A stretch of 64,000 nt of DNA from Mimachlamys varia (lineage: Eukaryota; Mollusca; Bivalvia; Pectinida; Pectinidae). Location of the stretch: contig OX392529.1 in the NCBI GenBank assembly GCA_947623455.1, positions 61,213,186 through 61,277,185 of the forward strand. The letters run 5' to 3'. Positions 25,607 through 35,942 of the stretch are shown here, piece by piece. Every line of letters starts with the position of its first letter. Positions within the stretch are counted from its first letter, which is position 1. Below the pieces are notes generated by a model. It was not told the DNA's origin. It made no database searches and was given only the letters and a program-made list of their open reading frames with translations. Made by a program: the position numbers and the translations under genes.

Positions 25607-27574
25607 ATGTCGACGACAAAAGTATCACCCGATATTAAAATAACGGAAGTGTCATCTGACGAGGAAACAGAAAACATAGACTCTGTGAATCTGATCGACA
25701 CCAAAACCTCCTCTCTTCATTCCGCCATCATCTATGGTGACCTTGAAGAGGTGACAGAGCTTATCAACAATGGAAGCAGCATAAACGAAAAAGATCAAGG
25801 TCACTTCTCTGTACAAAGTAGAAAAAGAAAATCGAAGGAGACAGACTATGCTGAAATGGACTACCATGGAGAATACCCACTGGCATTTGCCACATCTTAC
25901 CCAAATGAGGAGATATACGATTTCCTTATAAAACAGGGTGCTGATCCAGATCTGCCAGATTCTTACGGAAACACGGTTCTCCATGTTGCTGTTGTTGCTG
26001 ACCAGATCGAAATGTTTAAGTATTGTGTGCGACATCCGAAAAAGCCGGCAAACACTGTCGCAAAAAACAAAGCAAATTTCACACCCCTTTCCCTAGCATG
26101 CAAGCTTGGACGCCATTCGATGTTCAAAGCCATGTTGGAGATGGGCAGTTTGGAATTCTGGCGGTACAGTAACACTACGTGTTCCGCTTACCCTCTCCTT
26201 TCTCTCGACTCCATCGGGCCCAGTGGCAATACAAACATGTATTCGGCACTCATCCTCATCATAAACGGCGAGACTGACGACCATCTTGAATTGCTTGAAG
26301 GTGGAGTCATGAGGCAACTTCTTGATGAGAAATGGGAGCGTTATGCCAAAAAATGGTTCTTCCAGCGTCTTATAATGGCATTTGTTCATCTTATTCTGAT
26401 AAGTGTCGCAGTTTACACCCGGCCGTCGGAGGGCTTATTGGTGGTACGCGATGTAAAAGATATTTTACGTTTTGTCAGTGAAATACTTGTGTGTATAGGC
26501 TGTGTTCTGATTTTGATCATTGACATAGGGGAAGTGGCTTCTCAAGGATTCTGGGCATTTTTAAAGAACACTCGTCACGCACCCGCACAAACTACATTCC
26601 TACTTTCCTGTCTCCTCATCATGTTGTGTATCCCACTGCGTTTTACTGGGTATGAAACAGCAGAAAGTTCACTGCTGATCGTGGCAGTGCCTGGGTCCTG
26701 GTTCTATCTGTTGTTCTTTGCCAAGGGCTACCCCCTTACAGGCCCAATGATCGTCATGACTTACCAGATGCTTGCCACGGACATGATGAAATTCGGAAGC
26801 ATGTACGGGATTTTTGTCTTGCTTTTTTCTCAAGTGTTCTTCTTTCTGTTCCAAGGAACGGAGGGCATTCCCGCTGCCGATAATATATGGGAAACATCGA
26901 TGACCTTGTTCCAAATGACCTTAGGTGAGTTCAAGTATGATGATTTTGAGAAAACCAAGTACCCTGCATTGACTAAAACCGTGTTTGTGTTTTTCATGGT
27001 CCTTGTGCCAATTCTTCTCCTTAACATGCTAATCGCCATGATGGGCAACACTTATCAGCAGGTCGTTTCCAAATCCGCAAAGGAATGGCGACGACAGTGG
27101 GCCAAAATTGTAGTCGTTCTTGAGAAGGGATTTACGAAAAAGAACCTTCTAAAATTTCAGATGGAGTATTCTGTAAAACTTTCTGGGGAGCCACGCGTTG
27201 TTTTAGCAAGTCTTCCTAAAAAACAGAAAAGTGTTGAACAGAGGGGGCTGGTGGTCATCAAACAACAGAATCGGACGGTTGCTAGGAAGAAGAAAGCGGC
27301 CATAACTTTCTGGAGAAGAGCCAATAAACTCATTGTTGACCAAATCCGGTACCAAAAGAAAAATGGTCTTTCAGGACAGCTCAATGTGAAGCCGTCGATC
27401 TCACGTCGAGTGTCCGGGCTCTCAGACGATGAAGATAAAGGCTTTACGAACATGCTGGAGAGACTGGCATGGGAGAAGGACATTGACCTGACAAAGGGTA
27501 AGACCTTTATGACAAATCCAGACGCCATTGAAGGAATTACTCCGACACCCACAGCAAAATCAACAGAAATGTAA
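25607..27574 (+). CDS. TRPV-type (OSM-9/Nanchung/Inactive-like) cation channel, intronless
   Basis: A 655-residue single-exon protein. The ATG has A at -3 (AAACATG) and follows a TATA box. Ankyrin-like repeats are visible at about residues 36-63, 88-117, 121-145 and 157-185; TRPV proteins usually have six, so the N-terminus is short. Next comes the TRPV pre-S1 block (SAYPL near 194, EKWERYAKKWFFQR ending about 254). Hydrophobic segments follow: S1 about 255-271, S2 about 284-306, S3 about 329-347, S4 about 355-372, S5 about 395-416, pore helix and filter about 427-442 (FQMTLGEF), S6 about 456-478 (ILLLNMLIAMMGNTY, a TRPV signature). The TRP-helix segment KEWRRQWAKIV follows. The C-terminus is basic, then rich in Ser and Asp. 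Predicted role: plasma-membrane Ca2+-permeable sensory channel, tetrameric by family knowledge. Subclass (OSM-9/Inactive or OCR/Nanchung) not resolved. Lack of introns suggests a retrocopy lineage or intron loss; the intact frame argues against a pseudogene. Confidence 0.92.
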   Translation: MSTTKVSPDIKITEVSSDEETENIDSVNLIDTKTSSLHSAIIYGDLEEVTELINNGSSINEKDQGHFSVQSRKRKSKETDYAEMDYHGEYPLAFATSYPNEEIYDFLIKQGADPDLPDSYGNTVLHVAVVADQIEMFKYCVRHPKKPANTVAKNKANFTPLSLACKLGRHSMFKAMLEMGSLEFWRYSNTTCSAYPLLSLDSIGPSGNTNMYSALILIINGETDDHLELLEGGVMRQLLDEKWERYAKKWFFQRLIMAFVHLILISVAVYTRPSEGLLVVRDVKDILRFVSEILVCIGCVLILIIDIGEVASQGFWAFLKNTRHAPAQTTFLLSCLLIMLCIPLRFTGYETAESSLLIVAVPGSWFYLLFFAKGYPLTGPMIVMTYQMLATDMMKFGSMYGIFVLLFSQVFFFLFQGTEGIPAADNIWETSMTLFQMTLGEFKYDDFEKTKYPALTKTVFVFFMVLVPILLLNMLIAMMGNTYQQVVSKSAKEWRRQWAKIVVVLEKGFTKKNLLKFQMEYSVKLSGEPRVVLASLPKKQKSVEQRGLVVIKQQNRTVARKKKAAITFWRRANKLIVDQIRYQKKNGLSGQLNVKPSISRRVSGLSDDEDKGFTNMLERLAWEKDIDLTKGKTFMTNPDAIEGITPTPTAKSTEM

Positions 27575-27924
27575 TTATAGAGGTGTGGAGTAAGAAGGTT
27601 TAGAAAGGAACTATCTATTGTGTAACTGTAATACATCCCTGAAAATCTGTAGTAAAGTATTTTAATGTTATGAGGATGGATTGTAAGAATCCAGTGAGAC
27701 CTGTCGTACAGTCAGAACATGGTTAATTCCATGTATCAATAACAACTCTCTGAAACGGACACAAGAGAAAATAACAAAGCTTTTATCCCAAACCAGTTAG
27801 AGCATTAGGCCTTTAATACAAGTATAAATCATAATTAAATCTTCTTACCAAGTTATTTTTTGTTTACAAAATATGTTCTTACAAAATTCATTTTTTTATT
27901 ATACTGTATTATTGTATTAACAAA
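27575..27924 (+). other. 3' flank of the TRPV-like gene
   Basis: AT-rich 3' region. An ATTAAA at about 27,834-27,839 could serve as a polyadenylation signal. No other gene is visible. Confidence 0.35.
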
Positions 27925-30172
27925 GTAAATACCAGTATTTTTCTGTGTGTACTCTCACATTAAAAACCTGTTTGTTTCACTCACACAGTAAATACCTGTA
28001 AGTTTCTTTGTGTACTCACACAGTAAATACCTGTATTTTTCTGTGTGTATTCACACAAGAAATACCTGCATGTTTCTGTGTGTACCCTCACAGTAAATAC
28101 CTGTATGTTTCTGTGTGTTCCCATACATTAATACCTGTATGTTTCTGTGTACTCACACAGTAAATATCTATATGTTTCTGTGTACTCTCACAGTAAATAC
28201 CTGTATGTTTCTGTGTGTACTCTCACAGTAAATACCTGTATGTTTCTGTGTGTACTCTCACAGTAAATACCTGTATGTTTCTGTGTACTCACACAGTAAA
28301 TATCTATATGTTTCTGTGTGAACTCTCACAGTAAATACCTGTGTGTTTCTGTGTGAACTCTCACAGTAAATACCTGTATGTTTCTGTGTGTACTCTCACA
28401 GTAAATACCTGTATGTTTCTGTGTGAACTCTCACAGTAAATACCTGTGTGTTTCTGTGTACTCACACAGTAAATATCTATATGTTTCTGTGTGAACTCTC
28501 ACAGTAAATACCTGTATGTTTCTGTGTGAACTCTCACAGTAAATACCTGTGTGTTTCTGTGTGTACTCTCACAGTAAATACCTGTATGTTTCTGTGTACT
28601 CACACAGTAAATATCTGTATTTTTCTGTGTGTACTCTCACAGTAAATACCTGTATGTTTCTGTGTGAACTCTCACAGTAAATACCTGTATGTTTCTGTGT
28701 GAACTCTAACAGTAAATACCTGTATGTTTCTGTGTGTACTCACACAGTAAATATCTATATGTTTCTGTGTACTCACACAGTAAATATCTATATGTTTCTG
28801 TGTGAACTCTCACAGTAAATACCTGTATGTTTCTGTGTGAACTCTCACAGTAAATACCTGTATGTTTCTGTGTGAACTCTCACAGTAAATACCTGTATGT
28901 TTCTGTGTGAACTCTAACAGTAAATACCTGTATGTTTCTGTGTGTACTCACACAGTAAATACCTGTATGTTTCTGCGTGTACTCACACAGTAAATACCTG
29001 TATGTTTCTGTGTGAACTCTCACAGTAAATACCTGTATGTTTCTGTGTGAACTCTCACAGTAAATACCTGTATGTTTCTGTGTGAACTCTCACAGTAAAT
29101 ACCTGTATGTTTCTGTGTGAACTCTAACAGTAAATACCTGTATGTTTCTGTGTGTACTCACACAGTAAATACCTGTATGTTTCTGCGTGTACTCACACAG
29201 TAAATACCTGTATGTTTCTGTGTGAACTCTCACAGTAAATACCTGTATGTTTCTGTGTGAACTCTCACAGTAAATACCTGTTAATACTGTGTGTTCTCAC
29301 ACATTAAATACCTGTATGTTTCTGTGTGTTCCTACAGTAAATATTGGTATGTCTCTGTGTGTTCTCAAACAGTATAAACCTGTATTTTTCTGTGTGTACT
29401 CTCACAGTAAATACCTGTATGTTTCTGTGTGTACTCACACAGTAAATACCTGAATGTTTCTGTGTGTACTCACACAGTAAATACCTGTATGTTTCTTTGT
29501 ACTCACACAATTAATACCTGTATGTACTCACACAGTAAATACCTGTATGTTTCTGTGTGTATTCAGACAGTAAATCTATGTATGTTGCTGTGTACTCGCA
29601 CAGTAAATACCTCTATGTTTCTGTGTGTACTCACACAGTAAATACCTGTGTTTACTCACACTGTAAATACATGTATGTTTCTGTGTGTACCCACACAGTA
29701 AATATCTATATGTTTCTGTGTGAACTCTCACAGTAAATACCTGTATGTTTCTGTGTGAACTCTCACAGTAAATACCTGTATGTTTCTGTGTGAACTCTCC
29801 CAGTAAATACCTGTATTTTCTGTGTGTACTCTCACAGTAAATACCTGTGTGTTTCTGTTTGTACTCTCACATTAAAAACCTGTTTGTTTCACTCACACAG
29901 TAAATACCTGTGTGTTTCTGTTTGTACTCTCACAGTAAATACTTGTATGTTTCTGTGTACTCACAGTAAATACCTGTAAGTTTCTGTGTGTACTCACACA
30001 GTAAATACCTGTTTGTTTTACTCACACAGTAAATACCTGTGTGTTTCTGTTTGTACTCTCACAGTAAATACCTGTATGTTTCTGTGTGTACTCTCACAGT
30101 AAATACCTGTATGTTTCTGTGTGTACTCACACAGTAAATACCTGTGTGTTTATGTGTGACCTTCACAATAAA
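27925..30172. repeat. 35-bp minisatellite (about 65 copies)
   Basis: Units of CAGTAAATACCTGTATG followed by TTTCTGTGTG and ACTCTCA, mostly 33-35 bp. A 210-bp (six-unit) higher-order duplication is seen from the rare variant TTCTGCGTG at about 28,972 and 29,182. Open frames at 29,304-29,641 on both strands are repeat shadows. Confidence 0.95.
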
Positions 30173-30655
30173 TTGCTGTTTGCTATTCGCGTATATCATT
30201 AAATAACCCAGGAATCAATAATGAACAAACGATGTACACTTTAGCTTAGAAATGATATTTTACAGGTTCCATATTAACAAGTCAGCTAATCCTTGTTAGA
30301 AAATAAAACATGAGATAATCCACGATGTTACGGATGGACTACCTATTGACTTGTGAATGTAAATAATTTAGTGAAGTTATGATGAGACTACCGAACAGAT
30401 ACATGTGAGTTGATATGAAGGTGAATTATTGTAATAATTCTCTGATGTATATACAGAGATAGTCATAAAGCTAAGAAAGTGTGGTTGTGTACAGAATTAT
30501 CAACTAGTTAGCATAATACATGAGAAATACATGCATTGGTACATTTTCGCAATGTAGATTTTTAAAATTAGTAAGTAGTTAAAGAATATTAAAAGATAAA
30601 AAAAAAAAGAATTACTAAAAATGTTTGTTTTCTTTGTTTTGCCATATCATTTATA
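30173..30655. other. Unique AT-rich spacer
   Basis: About 480 bp between two minisatellites, with an A10 run near 30,600. I see no gene or RNA feature. Confidence 0.5.
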
Positions 30656-30659
30656 TGTA

Positions 30660-31862
30660 TTATTATCCACAGGTGAAATATACACCGGGATATTTATCCA
30701 CAGGTGAAATATACAACGGGATATTTATCCAAAGGTGAAATATACAACGGGATATTTATCTACTGGTGAAATATATACCGGGGTATTTATCCACAGGTGA
30801 AATATACACCGGGATATTTATCCTCTGATGAAATATATACCAGGATATTTATCCACATACACCGGGATATTTATCTACTGGTGAAATATATATCAGGATA
30901 TTTATCTACTGGTGAAATATATACCGGGATATTTATCTACTGGTGAAATATACACCGGGATATTTATCTACTGGTGAAATATACACCGGGATATTTATCT
31001 ACTGGTGAAATATACACCGGGATATTTATCTACTGGTGAAATATACACCAGGATATTTATCTACTGGTGAAATATACACCGGGGTATTTATCTACTGGTG
31101 AAATATACACCGGGATATTTATCTACTGGTGAAATATACACTGGGATATTTATCCACAGGTGAAATATACACCGGGGTATTTATCAACTGGTAAAATATA
31201 CACCGGGGTATTTATCAACTGGTAAAATATATACCGGGGTATTTATCCACTGAAATTTATACCAGGGTATTTATCAACTATTAAAATATACACTGGGATA
31301 TTTATCTACTGGTGAAATATACACCGACTGGTGAAATATATACCGGGATATTTATCCACAAATGAAATATATACCAGGATATTTATCCACTGGTGAAATA
31401 TATGCTGGGGTATTTATCTACTGGTGAAATATACACCGGGATATTTATCTACTGGTGAAATATACACAGGGATATTTATCTACTGGTGAAATATACACTG
31501 GGATATTTATCTACTGGTGAAATATACACCGGGATATTTATCTACTGGTATAATATACACCGACTGGTGAAATATATACCGGGATATTTATCCACAAATG
31601 AAATATATACCAGGATATTTATCCACTGGTGAAATATATGCTGGGGTATTTATCTACTGGTGAAATATACACCGACTGGTGAAATATACACCGGGATATT
31701 TATCAACTGGTAAAATATACACCAGGATATTTATCTACTGGTGAAATATATACCAGGATATTTATCAACTGGTAAAATATACACTGGATTATTTATCTAC
31801 TGGTGAAATATACACCGGGGTATTTATCTATTGGTGAAATATATACCAAACTATTTATCTAC
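30660..31862. repeat. 31-bp minisatellite (about 38 copies)
   Basis: Units of ATATTTATCTACTGGTGAAA followed by TATACACCGGG. A composite block with TATGCTGGGG and CACAAATGAAATAT appears twice, near 31,320 and 31,556, giving a higher-order period of about 235 bp. Confidence 0.95.
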
Positions 31863-32360
31863 TGGGCACAGAATCCATGCTTGAGCGAATGGGGCTTCTG
31901 ATATGAAATGAAAAATATGTCTACTGCATGATATTTGCATGCTCCCATAAGAATGAAGTACCAGGTACATCACTAGTAGGAAGGAGAGGTATGCTGTTTT
32001 CCCCACAGACCTCTTTGCAGTTGTCATAATAATCATAATAGCATGAAAACAAAAACACACGTATAAATATTACATGACTCCTGGCAGCGCTTTGTGTTAA
32101 ATATGTATGTAGATGCTTTAAGGGGAGATAACTCCACCAGGAAACAGTCAGATGTTTATGTTGTATTGACATCTCCAATCTAAAGAGAACCACTTCACAT
32201 GACAATAAACACAGCAGAAGAACAGTAATAAACACAGCAGGAGAACAGTAATGTGTTTGTATGGACAGATGAGCAGGCACCAATCCCATGAGAAATGTTT
32301 GTATTGTATGTGGGTGGACAACACATCTATGCGACTGATTTTAATTGTATACATATAATA

Positions 32361-32377
32361 TAAGCTCAGTGGTAGAG
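32361..32377 (+). other. tRNA-like A-box, probably a decayed SINE head
   Basis: TAAGCTCAGTGGTAGAG matches the pol III A-box/D-arm of tRNAs. No B-box (GGTTCRANTCC) follows at the expected distance and no cloverleaf can be drawn, so this is not a functional tRNA gene. Confidence 0.4.
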
Positions 32378-32448
32378 AATCTAACTCTGGAACAAGGAAC
32401 AACACTTTATCCCTGTTGGAAGTAAGAAAAAGGGGCAAAACTCATATA

Positions 32449-32908
32449 CAGTGCATTCTCCTTTAATATCATGTTGCATTAGTCAGACAAAAACATGATA
32501 TTAACATGTATGTGACATTAAAGAAAACATGTTTTCCACTAAATTTAGTGCATTTCCAATCTCCAAACTAAATTTTAGCTATTCAATGTACATATGAAGA
32601 TGTTTCAATCTATAGATGACCTTATTTCATTAAAACATCTTCTTTTTTTTTTTTTTTTTTTTTAATTTTCTATGCAATATTTTGTACAAGTTGTATTTGA
32701 AATCAATGGAAATGACATCATTTTCTGGATATTTTATGTGATTGGTTCAAAAAAACATGATAATAAGAGGAATTCAACTCAAAGGTACATGATATTAACA
32801 AAATAAAATTACATATATTATATTAGAGGGAAAAATGTTTTTGGGGGAAACATGATATAAAGAGTAATGTGATATTAACAGTGGTGATATTAAGTGGAAT
32901 CCACATAG
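32449..32908. mobile_element. Possible pogo-like MITE (TA-flanked, weak TIR)
   Basis: The left end CAGTGCATTCTCCTTTAATA and the reverse complement of the right end CTATGTGGATTCCACTTAATA are similar. TA dinucleotides flank both ends, and the interior has several CATGATATTAA blocks. The first bases do not match well, so the boundaries are uncertain. Confidence 0.4.
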
Positions 32909-33397
32909 TAACATCCCCAGCAACACATAACCACCAACAGGATCAAAGCACCATGATATACAACCTCACAGTCCTAAGATTACAGTGTTCTTGTATCATG
33001 TGTAGATCTCATTTCATCAGGGTTTTTTTTTCTAACAAATGGCTTAATGGGCCTGTATCTGTCACTCCCATCACTACAGGATCATAATTGGTTGTTATAC
33101 TCCTTACATTCAACACACACAGCAGGTTTAACAAAATTAACTTCTACAATTACTTCCACATATGATAAACAGTGAAACTTGTTACTTATGTAAATGATTT
33201 TGTGTAAACATGAGTTGTATTGAAGAATATTCTGGAAAATGTCAGTGTTTACTATGGACAGATATTGACACTCATTTGTGTTCTGTTGCAACTGGAAATT
33301 CCAGATATTCTACAAGAACATTTTGCATATTTCAACAAAAATATTCCAGGAACTTAAAGTTATATATGAGCTGGACCTGTGCTATCTGGTCAGAGCG

Positions 33398-34908
33398 TTG
33401 TATATACACCTGGAGAGATTCTGTACACCTTTACTCTGCCTTATACACCTGGAGAGATTCTGTACACCTTTGCTCTGCCTTATACACCTGGGGAGATTCT
33501 GTACACCTTTACTCTACCTTATACACCTGGAGAGATTCTGTACACCTTTGCTCTGCCTTATACACCTGGGGAGATTCTGTACACCTTTACTCTGCCTTAT
33601 ACACCTGGAGAGACTCTGTACACCTTTGCTCTGCCTTATACACCTGGAGAGATTCTGTACACCTTTACTCTGCCTTATACACCTGGAGAGATTCTGTACA
33701 CCTTTACTCTGCCTTATACACCTGGAGAGATCCTGTACACCTTTACTCTGCCTTATACACCTGGAGAGATTCCGTACACCTTTACTCTGCCTTATACACC
33801 TGGAGAGATTCTGTACACCTTTACTCTGCCTTATACAACTGGAGCGATTCTGTACACCTTTACTCTGCCTTATACACCTGGAGAGATTCTGTACACCTTT
33901 ACTCTGCCTTATACACCTGGAGAGATTCTGTACACCTTTACTCTGCCTTATACACCTGGAGAGATTCTGTACACCTTTGCTCTGCCTTATACACCTGGAG
34001 AGATTTTGTACACCTTTGTTCTGCCTTATACACCTGGAGAGACTCTGTACACCTTTACTCTGCCTTATACACCTGGAGAGATTCTGTACACCTTTGTTCT
34101 GCCTTATACACCTGGAGATTCTGTACACCTTTACTCTGCCTTATACACCTGGAGAGATTCTGTACACCTTTACTCCATCTTATACACCTGGAGAGATTTT
34201 GTACACCTTTGCTCTGTCTTATACACCTGGAGAGATTCTGTACACCTTCACTCTATCTTATACACCTGGAGAGATTCTGTACACCTTTACTCTGCCTTAT
34301 ACACCTGGAGATTCTGCACACCTTAACTCTGCCTTATACACCTGGAGATTCTGTACACCTTTGCTCTGCCTTATACACCTGGAGAGATTCTGTACACCTT
34401 TGTTCTGCCTTATACACCTGGAGATTCTGTACACCTTAACTCTGCCTTATATACCTGGAGATTCTGTACACCTTTGCTCTGCCTTATACACCTGGAGATT
34501 CTGTACACCTTAACTCTGCCTTATACACCTGGAGCGATTCTGTACACCTTTACTCTGCCTTATACACCTGGAGATTCTGTACACCTTTACTCTGCCTTAT
34601 ACACCTGGAGAGATTCTGTACACCTTTGTTCTGCCTTATACACCTGGAGATTCTGTACACCTTAACTCTGCCTTATACACCTGGAGCGATTCTGTACACC
34701 TTTACTCTGCCTTATACACCTGGAGATTCTGTACACCTTTACTCTGCCTTATACACCTGGAGAGATTCTGTACACCTTTGCTCTGCATTATACACCTGGA
34801 GCGATTTTGTACACCTTTGCTCTGCCTTATACACCTGGGGAGATTCTGTACACCTTTGCTCTGCCTTATACACCTGGAGAGATTCTGTACACCTTTGCTC
34901 TGCCTGAT
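33398..34908. repeat. 39/37-bp minisatellite open in four frames
   Basis: Units of 39 bp (CTGGAGAGATTCTGTACACC, then TTTACTCTGCCTTATACAC); in the right part a 37-bp variant lacking one GA is mixed in. Because 39 is a multiple of three and the unit has no stop in any plus frame, three overlapping open frames of 315-411 residues occur, plus one of 204 residues on the minus strand. A composite of about 152 bp repeats at 34,474 and 34,626. The Met-containing leader at 33,210-33,400 has no recognisable domain. I treat it as a non-coding minisatellite. Confidence 0.93.
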
Positions 34909-35031
34909 ACAGATTTGAACTACATCATCGTATCGGAGTATGATATTCTGTTGGACATTACATTGGACATTTATTTCTCATCAGTGAGGATTTGTGAGTA
35001 CAGTTGTTATGATTATATTAGGAGAGATTAA

Positions 35032-35383
35032 AGGCCCAATATACGTAACTTTCGGCAAAACTTGATGCGAAAATCAAGCCTAATAACTTATTATTTTTAT
35101 AGATTTAGTTAAGATTAACAGATATCAGCAATACCCAAGATGACTTCTTTCGCGGTTACCGGTACGGCAGCAGTTGAAACTCGGTAAACACGCAACCATT
35201 TTGACTGTCTTCTACCTGCGGTTTGTTATTGAAGTGGGCCCCACCTGAATTATTTTCAATTCTTTGGATTTTTCTGTCAGGAGTTTCTTGTTAGTTACCG
35301 CTCAGGTTTACTTCGTTTTAGGCTTATTTTTGCATGGTTATCAACTGGATTTTTTTTTCAGAAAAGTTCCGTATATTGGGCCT
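35032..35383. mobile_element. piggyBac-like MITE with TTAA target duplication
   Basis: A 352-bp element with near-perfect TIRs: left AGGCCCAATATACGTAACTT, right (reverse complement) AGGCCCAATATACGGAACTT. TTAA is present on both sides (35,028-35,031 and 35,384-35,387), the target-site hallmark of piggyBac-type transposons. No transposase frame, so it is non-autonomous. Confidence 0.85.
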
Positions 35384-35942
35384 TTAATAGTTACATTTCA
35401 TTAATTATTTGTTATTCAATTATAAATAAATAGTTAATTTTTTAAGATTCTTTGTTATTTTGTTGACTTTATCTTGGTTTATTTTTATGAGAGCAATGAA
35501 GAAATACTGTTTGAATCCGCAGTTTGATCGCAGTCATAGACAGTAAAACATGTTTATAACGAATATTTGACCTCCTGTGACCTAGAAAATGTACAAAGGT
35601 CATTTGTGTTACCAATCTGGGTTACACCCTTTATCCAAGCATACTGCTGGCCAATATCATCACCCTGGTCCTTTTGGGTATACATGCATTAACATTAAAA
35701 GTTTTCAAGATATTTTACCCTTGACCCAGAATATGTGCCAATGTCATTATTTGAATAAAGTTGGTAGCTCTTTGTCCAAGCATGTAACCTGGTTCTTAAA
35801 AAGAAGATGCATGTTTAAAAGGTTTTAAACTTATCTGACCCAGGGGACATTGAAACTCAGCAAAAGTAATCCATGTGATCAAACTTGTATAGCCCTTCTT
35901 CCCTGGAGCGTGCTACAGTACCGTGTCATCCCTGGAGCGTGC
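35384..35942. other. Intergenic DNA with a 29-bp direct duplication
   Basis: Unique DNA with an exact 29-bp duplication at 35,901-35,929 and 35,930-35,958 (starts CCCTGGAGCGTGCTACAG). The duplicated end overlaps the start of the foldback element that follows. The 79-residue plus-strand open frame has no motif I recognise. Confidence 0.6.

Larger units (their letters stand above)
31863..33395. other. Intergenic DNA with fragments of dispersed repeats
   Basis: AT-rich DNA with a T23 tract near 32,641-32,663. The piece AAGGGGAGATAACTCC near 32,118 resembles a motif I associate with dispersed molluscan repeats. The open frames here lack domains. Two more specific sub-features (tRNA-like A-box, TIR element) are listed separately. 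Confidence 0.45.

Noticed and set aside
25652..27636. Minus-strand open frames over the TRPV gene
   Set aside because: Shadows of the conserved plus-strand coding sequence.
32361..32377. tRNA gene
   Set aside because: Only an A-box-like segment; no B-box or cloverleaf.
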